Shown in pieces: positions 59,014-64,000 of a DNA stretch of 64,000 nucleotides. The translations under genes and the position numbers were made by a program. Below the pieces are notes generated by a model that saw only the letters and a program-made list of their open reading frames with translations, made no database searches and was not told the origin of the DNA. Position 1 is the first letter of the stretch, and every line of letters starts with the position of its first letter. The stretch is from UBA4427 sp046351135. GTDB taxonomy: Bacteria; Myxococcota_A; UBA9160; UBA4427. Where the stretch lies: the NCBI GenBank assembly GCA_046351135.1, contig JAXLZA010000010.1:1-64000 (forward strand), written 5' to 3'.

Positions 59014-59745
59014 ATGACCGCCGTCGCCGCCGAGCCCGATCGCGAGACCGTCTCGAACCCCCGCCACTACCGCTACTACGACCTCGTGATGGCGGGCTTC
59101 GTCACGGTGCTCCTCTGCTCGAACCTGATCGGGCCGGGCAAGACCTGCATCCTGTTCGGCCTGACCTTCGGCGCCGGCAACCTCTTCTTCCCGATCTCGT
59201 ACATCTTCGGCGACGTGCTCACCGAGGTGTACGGCTATGCCCGGACGCGCAAGGTCATCTGGGCGGGCTTCCTCGCGATGATCTTCGCGACGGTGATGGG
59301 GCTCTTCGTGATCCACATGCCCGCGGATCCGGACGAGCCCTTCAACGCGGTGATCCAGCCCGCCCTCGAGATCGTCTTCGGGAGCACGGGGCGGATCGTC
59401 GTCGCGTCGATGGTCGCGTTCTGGTGCGGCGACTTCATGAACAGCTACGTGCTCGCGAAGATGAAGGTCTGGACCGAGGGGCGCCATCTCTGGTCGCGCA
59501 CGATCGGCTCGACCGCCGTCGGGCAGCTCGTCGACAGCGCCCTCTTCTATCCGATCGCCTTCCTCGGGACCTGGCAGCCCGGCACGATGATGAAGGTCAT
59601 CGCCTTCAACTGGGCCTTCAAGGTCTCGGTCGAGGTCGTCTTCACGCCGCTGACCTATCTCATCGTCAACTGGCTGAAGCGCCAGGAGAACGAGGACTGG
59701 TTCGACCGCAAGACCGACTTCACGCCCTTCTCGCTGAAGGACTGA
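59014..59745 (+). CDS. Queuosine precursor transporter, VUT/YhhQ family
   Basis: 243 residues, six or so membrane helices. Family landmarks: LLCSNLIGPGKTCILFGLTF, FPISYIFGDVLTEVYGYARTR, VAFWCGDFMNSYVLAKMKVW, and SALFYPIAFLGTW with KVIAFNWAFKVSVEVVFTPL. It imports a queuine precursor (preQ0/preQ1) for tRNA modification. AGGAAACGAA lies before the ATG at 59014. No preQ1 riboswitch-like element was found in the 70 bases upstream. Unrelated in function to its neighbours. Confidence 0.88.
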   Translation: MTAVAAEPDRETVSNPRHYRYYDLVMAGFVTVLLCSNLIGPGKTCILFGLTFGAGNLFFPISYIFGDVLTEVYGYARTRKVIWAGFLAMIFATVMGLFVIHMPADPDEPFNAVIQPALEIVFGSTGRIVVASMVAFWCGDFMNSYVLAKMKVWTEGRHLWSRTIGSTAVGQLVDSALFYPIAFLGTWQPGTMMKVIAFNWAFKVSVEVVFTPLTYLIVNWLKRQENEDWFDRKTDFTPFSLKD

Positions 59746-59761
59746 CCCGCGCGCTCAGCGC

Positions 59762-59800
59762 CGGCGGAAGCGCAGCCGCCGCGGCCCGCGCATCCTGCGC
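59762..59800. terminator. Hairpins between convergent genes
   Basis: CGGCGG/CCGCCG (59762-59781, eight-base loop) and GCGCA/TGCGC (59788-59800, three-base loop) lie in the 70-base gap between the transporter and the sulfotransferase. Plausible two-way terminator; weak without a T-run. Confidence 0.35.
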
Positions 59801-59815
59801 ACCGACGGCCCGGGC

Positions 59816-60997
59816 TCAGGCGCGATCGTAGCCCCGACTGCGGCGATAGGTCGCGTAGGCCTGCTCGAGCCCGGCGCGGGTCAGACCGAAGTCCTCGATC
59901 CGATAGTGATGGGGCTTGCGCCGGTCGCGCGGATTCTCGGCGCGATAGCCGGCGAAGGCGGCCCGGGTCGCGTCTTCGATCGGCCAGCCGAGGAAGGCGT
60001 AGATCCGCTCGAGGACCTCGTCCTGCCGGCGCATCAGGTCCTCGTACTCGAGCTCGCAGAAGCGCTCCGGCTCGCGCACCGCCCCGCGCGCCGCCCGCTC
60101 GAGCGCGGCCCCGTAGTAGTGGGCGCAGTAGCGGCCGCACTCCGCGGGGTCCGGCGCGACGGAGTAGATCTTCCACTGCTCGAGGTACATGCTGCTGATC
60201 GAAGGGATGCAGGCGAGCGGATCGCGGTGGGACATGATGAAGCGGGCGCCGGGATACGTCGTCCGGAACGCCTCGAAGATGTGCATGTGGGAGGGCGCCT
60301 TCAGGAGCCACGGCTTGCCGTCGACGGCGTGGCCCGCCCGTCGGCGCTGCCACTGCAGGAAGCGCAGCAGCCGGCGGTGGTAGCGGGTCGAGACGACGCC
60401 GTCGTTCGCCTCATAGTAGGCGTTGTAGCTCGGCAGGTTCGCCTGGGAGCCGGGCACGGTCGAGAGGAAGGCGCCCTCGAGCAGCATCAGGTCCTCGTCG
60501 GGGGCCATCGCGTCGAGGGGATGGATCGAGAGCAGCTCGGGGTTGGCCTCGATCATGGCGGCGATCTCGGCCTTCGCGATCGGGATGCGGGCGTCGTGGG
60601 CGTCGACGAAGTCCCAGTCGAGCTCCGGGACCGGAAAGCGGACCTCGTACCAGCGCGTCGGGATGAAGCGCTCGTCGCTCGAGAGCAGGCGCTGGAGCAT
60701 CGTCGTCCCGGTCCGCGGCAGGCCGAGGATGACGACCGGCGGCTCGAGGGGCTCGTCGGCGATCTCGGGATGCCGCCGCTCGAAGGCGAGCAGGCGCAGG
60801 CGGTTCTTCAGCAGCTCGACGAGCCGCGTCCGCTGGAGCGCGACCCCCGTCGGGTTGAGATCCGCCTCGCGCTCGAGGGAGTCGACGAGGGCCGCGAGCG
60901 GCGGGAGATGATCGTCGTCGCCGAACTCGACGAGGCCCGTCTCGGCGCGCGCCTGGGCGACGAGCTCGTCCACGGTCGGGAAGCGGCGCGCGGTCAT
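59816..60997 (-). CDS. Sulfotransferase family protein (Stf3/LPS-type)
   Basis: 393 residues. PAPS loop VVILGLPRTGTTMLQRLLSS near 87-106; 3'-phosphate region TYPGARFIMSHRDPLACIPS near 256-275; KPWLLKAPSHMH between. Same subgroup as the protein at 26348. Start ATG at 60997, after AAGGG; an upstream extension is possible but lies in a tandem repeat of 15-mers. The SDR at 61038-61832 lies upstream on the same strand, 40 bases away. Confidence 0.84.
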   Translation of the reverse strand: MTARRFPTVDELVAQARAETGLVEFGDDDHLPPLAALVDSLEREADLNPTGVALQRTRLVELLKNRLRLLAFERRHPEIADEPLEPPVVILGLPRTGTTMLQRLLSSDERFIPTRWYEVRFPVPELDWDFVDAHDARIPIAKAEIAAMIEANPELLSIHPLDAMAPDEDLMLLEGAFLSTVPGSQANLPSYNAYYEANDGVVSTRYHRRLLRFLQWQRRRAGHAVDGKPWLLKAPSHMHIFEAFRTTYPGARFIMSHRDPLACIPSISSMYLEQWKIYSVAPDPAECGRYCAHYYGAALERAARGAVREPERFCELEYEDLMRRQDEVLERIYAFLGWPIEDATRAAFAGYRAENPRDRRKPHHYRIEDFGLTRAGLEQAYATYRRSRGYDRA

Positions 60998-61005
60998 GCG
61001 GCGCC

Positions 61006-61050
61006 CTTCATGCCGGTGCTCTTCATGCCGGCGCTCTTCACGCCGGAGGA
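61006..61050. repeat. Three tandem 15-mers between SDR and sulfotransferase
   Basis: CTTCATGCCGGTGCT, CTTCATGCCGGCGCT and a diverged CTTCACGCCGGAGGA lie end to end; the third covers the SDR stop codon. On the minus strand the array creates ATGAAGAGC and ATGAAGGGC in a small frame (MKSTGMKGAA) that ends on the sulfotransferase ATG. Confidence 0.7.
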
Positions 61051-61832
61051 TGGTGGACTTCGCCGAGCAGCTCGCCGCCGTCGGCGACCAGCGTCGCACC
61101 GTAGATCCAGGCGCCGAGATCGGAGGCCATCATCAGCACGACCTTGCCGAGATCGTCGGGGAGCCCGATGCGCCCGGCGGGCAGCTTGCGGCCCCGCGCG
61201 TCGATCTTGGCGTCGTCGAGCCACTCGCGGAGCGAGTCGGTGTCGACCATGCCCGGGGCGACGCCGCAGACGCGGATGCGGTGGGGCGCGAGCTCGAGGG
61301 CGAGCGTTCCCGTCGCCTGGATCAGGCCCGCCTTCGAGGCCCCGTACGGCGCGAGGTTCGGCGACGCGTGGAAGGCGGCGACCGACGCGACGTTGACGAC
61401 GACGCCCGGACGCTTCGCGGCGATCAGATGGCGGGCGAAGGCCTGGGTGCAGCTGAAGACCGAGACGAGGTTGCACTCGAGGGTGCCCCGCCAGTATTCG
61501 GGACCGCTCTCGAGCAGCGAGCCCTCGGGCTTGCCGCGGCGACCGCCGACGTTGTTCACGAGGATGTCGGCGCGCCCGAAGCTCTTCTGCGCCGCCTCGA
61601 TCACCTTCGCGAACTCCTCGGGGTTCTCGGCGTCGGCGACGACGGCGACGACCTTGCGGCCGGAGGCGCGCAGCTCGGTGGCGGCCTTCTCGAGGGGGGC
61701 CGCGCGGCGGCCGGTGATGACGACGTCGGCGCCGGCCTGCACGAATTGCCGCGCGCAGCCGAGGCCGACGCCCTGGGACGCGCCGGTCACGATCGCGACC
61801 TTGCCCTCGAGACCGAGACTCGAATTGCTCAT
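61038..61832 (-). CDS. Short-chain dehydrogenase/reductase
   Basis: 264 residues; TGASQGVG, VVITGRRAAP (Arg pair after strand two, NADP-type), NNVGG, Ser in NVASVAAF, YGASK and YGATLVADGGELL at the end. A FabG-like reductase. The frame starts at ATG 61832 after GGGAGAGCTTTCCG. Part of a minus-strand run with the SDR upstream and the sulfotransferase downstream. Confidence 0.84.
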   Translation of the reverse strand: MSNSSLGLEGKVAIVTGASQGVGLGCARQFVQAGADVVITGRRAAPLEKAATELRASGRKVVAVVADAENPEEFAKVIEAAQKSFGRADILVNNVGGRRGKPEGSLLESGPEYWRGTLECNLVSVFSCTQAFARHLIAAKRPGVVVNVASVAAFHASPNLAPYGASKAGLIQATGTLALELAPHRIRVCGVAPGMVDTDSLREWLDDAKIDARGRKLPAGRIGLPDDLGKVVLMMASDLGAWIYGATLVADGGELLGEVHHPPA

Positions 61833-61899
61833 CGGAAAGCTCTCCCTGGAATGCAGCGCGCGCCGGGCGTCGCGGCCCGGCGCGACGCGTCGGATTCGT

Positions 61900-62742
61900 T
61901 CAGTCCTTCTGGCCGAGGATCTTCTTGCGGACCACCGGATCGCGGACGAAGACCGGCAGCCCCGCCTCGTCGAGATAGCCCGGACGGATGCTCGCGCCGC
62001 CGTCGACGGGGATTAGCTGTCCCGTCACCCAGGCCGCGAGATCCGAGAGCAGGTAGAGCACCGCGCCCGCGATGTCCTCGGGCCGCCCGCGCCGCCCCAT
62101 CGGAATGACGGCCCGATCCTGCGCCGTCTCCCCGCTGCCCGCGTTCTTCGGGACCTGGATCGTCCCGGGCGCGACGGCGTTCACGCGGATCCCGAGCGGA
62201 CCCCACTCGAGGGCCATCGTGCGCGCGAGGGCGAGCAGCGCCGCCTTCGACGTCGCATAGCCCGCGCCGTAGGGCATGCCCTGGAGCGCGGCGATCGTCG
62301 CAATCTGGACGATGCTGCCCGGCTGCTTCGCCGCCGAGAGCGCCCGGGCGAAGGCCTGCGAGGTCTGGAACGCGACCTTGAGATTCGAGCGCAGCAGCAG
62401 GTCGAGGGTCTCCTCGCTGTAGTCGAGGAGCGAGGACCAGCGATCCGACGGCAGTCCACCGACGACGTTGACGAGGCCGTGGAGCGGCGCGCCGCCGCGG
62501 GCGGCGACCGCCATGATCTCCCGCGCGCCCTCGGCGGTCCCGGCGTCGAGCAGGCAGCGCTGGCCGCGCGCCCCCACCGACTCGACCGCCGCCATCGCCT
62601 GGTCGAGGGCCGCCGCGTCGCGGTCGACGGCGGTCACGAAGGCGCCCTCCGAGGCGACCATCCGCACGATCGCCGTTCCGATTCCGCCGCCGCCGGCCCC
62701 GACGACGACCACACCCCGACCCGCGAGAGAGAGCTTCGACAT
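61900..62742 (-). CDS. Short-chain dehydrogenase/reductase, catalytic Ser replaced by Thr
   Basis: 280 residues; cofactor motif VGAGGGGIG, VTAVDRDAAAL (NAD-type), NVVGGLPSD, YATSK and TGQLIPVDGGASIRPGY. In the strand where SDRs usually have the catalytic Ser, this one reads IVQIATIAAL, with Thr at that place; Thr can sometimes substitute, but activity is less certain. GGAG precedes the ATG at 62742. Leads the minus-strand run with a second SDR and a sulfotransferase. Confidence 0.82.
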   Translation of the reverse strand: MSKLSLAGRGVVVVGAGGGGIGTAIVRMVASEGAFVTAVDRDAAALDQAMAAVESVGARGQRCLLDAGTAEGAREIMAVAARGGAPLHGLVNVVGGLPSDRWSSLLDYSEETLDLLLRSNLKVAFQTSQAFARALSAAKQPGSIVQIATIAALQGMPYGAGYATSKAALLALARTMALEWGPLGIRVNAVAPGTIQVPKNAGSGETAQDRAVIPMGRRGRPEDIAGAVLYLLSDLAAWVTGQLIPVDGGASIRPGYLDEAGLPVFVRDPVVRKKILGQKD

Positions 62743-62894
62743 GGCTCCGACGTTAACGCAGAAGCGGACGTCGCAACGGGGCCCGATCGGTCACCGGACG
62801 GCGCCGCCCGCGCGGTCCGGGCGGCGCGCCGATCGCGATCGCCGCGCTGGCAATCCGCCGCCGCGGCGCGCAGACTCCGATGCGGAGGTGTCCC

Positions 62895-63566
62895 ATGAGC
62901 CGAGCCACGGGCCTGATCCTGCAGTTCGTCCGCTGCAACGCCGCGCCGCGCACGGGCGAGTGGCAGCGCTTCCTCGAAGACGTGCTCCTGCCCGAGCAGC
63001 GTGCGGTGGAGGGCGTGCGCGCGGCGACGCTCTTCGCCCTGCGCGTGCAGCCGGCGCCCTGGATGCCCTCGGTCGGCTTCACCCACGCGATCCTGATCGA
63101 GGTCGCGGGCGAGCTCGCCCCGACCCTCGAGCGCCTGCGCGCGCGGGAGGCAGCGCTGCGCGAGGCCGGCCGCATCGACCGCAACCACTGCCTGATGGTC
63201 GAGGACGCGCTGCGCGCCCACGGCCGCCACGCCGACAAGCCGCTCCCCGGCCCCGATCTCCACGGCCACATCCTCGCGTACGTCCTCTGCAACGACCCGC
63301 GCGTCGAGCGCGAGTGGGACCAGTGGAACGACGACGTCCACATGCCCGACATGCTCGACTCCGGCGCCTTCACCGGCGTCAGCCGCTGGGTCCGCGAGCC
63401 GCGCGTCGTCCGCGGCACGAACTTCCTCACCCTCTACGACGTGGGCCCCCACGGCGTCGACGTCGCCGTCGAGAAGTCGGCGGCGGTGATGCCCGGTCTC
63501 GTCGCCTCGGGTCGCAAGCACGAGGCCCACATCGGCGGGCTCACGGTCATGCTGGTCCGCCCGTGA
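62895..63566 (+). CDS. Dimeric alpha-beta-barrel (EthD/ABM-like) protein of unknown function
   Basis: 223 residues, probably two ferredoxin-like halves: LILQFVRCNAAPRTGEWQRF with VGFTHAILIEVAG, and ILAYVLCNDPRVEREWDQWN with VHMPDML, GVSRWV and FLTLYDVG. The pattern WNDDVHMPDML resembles EthD and related small-molecule enzymes. ATG at 62895 is chosen over 62880 because GGAGG lies six bases upstream. The stop overlaps the GTG of the PQQ dehydrogenase (GTGA), so the two are coupled. No clear family assignment. Confidence 0.7.
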   Translation: MSRATGLILQFVRCNAAPRTGEWQRFLEDVLLPEQRAVEGVRAATLFALRVQPAPWMPSVGFTHAILIEVAGELAPTLERLRAREAALREAGRIDRNHCLMVEDALRAHGRHADKPLPGPDLHGHILAYVLCNDPRVEREWDQWNDDVHMPDMLDSGAFTGVSRWVREPRVVRGTNFLTLYDVGPHGVDVAVEKSAAVMPGLVASGRKHEAHIGGLTVMLVRP

Positions 63567-64000
63567 AGGGGAGCTTCCGGCTCGCCAGCGTCGCGCTCGC
63601 AGCCTTCTCGCTCGTGGCCTTCTCGTGTCGCGGCCCCGCGAAGGAGCCCGCCGCCCCTGCGCCGGCCGCCGACGACGTCGACTGGCCGCAGCACGGCCGC
63701 ACGCCCGACGAGCAGCGCTACAGCCCCCTCGCCCGCATCGACGAGACGAACGTCGCGTCGCTCGGCCTCGCGTGGAGCTTCGACCTCGAGACGCGCCACG
63801 GCGTCGAGGCGACGCCGCTCGTGATCGACGGGGTGATGTACGTCTCGGCGCCGTGGAGCGTCGTGCATGCGCTCGATGCGAAGACGGGCCGTCCCCTCTG
63901 GCACTTCGATCCCGAGGTCCCGCGCTCGACCGCGCGCAAGGCCTGCTGCGGGATCGTGAACCGCGGCGTCGCCGCCGAGGCCGGCCGGCTCTTCGTCGGG
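63563..64000 (+). CDS. PQQ-dependent alcohol dehydrogenase, N-terminal fragment
   Basis: 146 codons before the right edge. Hydrophobic export signal ending LVAFSCRG, possibly a lipoprotein. Then DWPQHGRTPDEQRYSPLARI and NVASLGLAWSFDLETRHGVE split by a short link, the start of the eight-bladed propeller, and ARKACCGIVNRGVA with the adjacent-Cys disulfide of quinoprotein alcohol dehydrogenases. It oxidises alcohols in the periplasm with PQQ. Whether a heme domain follows or a lanthanide site is present cannot be seen. Confidence 0.88.
   Translation, partial: MKGSFRLASVALAAFSLVAFSCRGPAKEPAAPAPAADDVDWPQHGRTPDEQRYSPLARIDETNVASLGLAWSFDLETRHGVEATPLVIDGVMYVSAPWSVVHALDAKTGRPLWHFDPEVPRSTARKACCGIVNRGVAAEAGRLFVG

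Overview
The window is a gene-dense stretch of a very GC-rich Gram-negative bacterium. A TonB-dependent receptor, an RND efflux pump, lipoprotein signals and an IPTL-CTERM-like sorting tail point to an outer membrane. The mix of luciferase-like flavin oxidoreductases (some of the F420 type), Baeyer-Villiger monooxygenases, Rieske oxygenases, P450s, sulfotransferases and many SDRs resembles uncultured deltaproteobacterial, myxococcal or Binatota-like lineages. That placement is inference; no rRNA or tRNA gene was seen. Many starts are GTG or TTG, four-base stop/start overlaps are common, and TAG is used as an ordinary stop codon.

Layout. 1-153: start of a DEAD-box RNA helicase (minus). 537-4101: BlaI-type repressor, M56 membrane protease and TonB receptor, probably one sensing and uptake unit. 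4108-17947: an IclR regulator diverging from three tandem luciferase-like monooxygenases, four Baeyer-Villiger-type monooxygenases, a cupin, two SDRs and a small ABM-fold protein. This looks like a catabolic island for cyclic or long-chain ketones. 18168-31461: alkylsulfatase lipoprotein, D-aminoacylase-like amidohydrolase, three sulfotransferases, two Rieske oxygenases, two F420-type oxidoreductases and a DUF1214-type gene cut by an amber codon. 31592-35929: RND efflux adaptor and pump. 35991-38009: DUF3604 protein. 38136-41985: zwf, pgl and gnd, the whole oxidative pentose phosphate branch and a plausible NADPH source for the oxygenases. 42016-51883: two P450s, another F420-type enzyme, an intact DUF1214-type protein, SDRs, and a cysteine-less thiolase with a DUF35 partner (CoA-ester aldolase type). 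52028-53743: a cysteine-rich repeat protein with an IPTL-CTERM-like tail. 53749-64000: GST, HD-domain protein, amidohydrolase, exported carboxymuconolactone-decarboxylase-like protein, membrane glycosyltransferase, queuosine-precursor transporter, a fourth sulfotransferase, two SDRs, an alpha-beta-barrel protein and the start of a PQQ dehydrogenase.

The most unusual signal is non-coding. Between the convergent genes ending at 27634 and 28131 lie two inverted copies of a ~147-nt element, each closed by a 28-29 bp stem. Seven stem base pairs differ between the copies but stay complementary within each, and the wobble pairs are G-U only when both copies are read in the same element orientation. 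This suggests a structured RNA family. Other points: a conserved Trp codon changed to TAG in the DUF1214-type gene at 30340-31461, a His/Cys-rich periplasmic loop in the M56 protease, and a recurring TAGAGT-like -10 element that often sits 5-9 nt before ATG, suggesting leaderless mRNAs.
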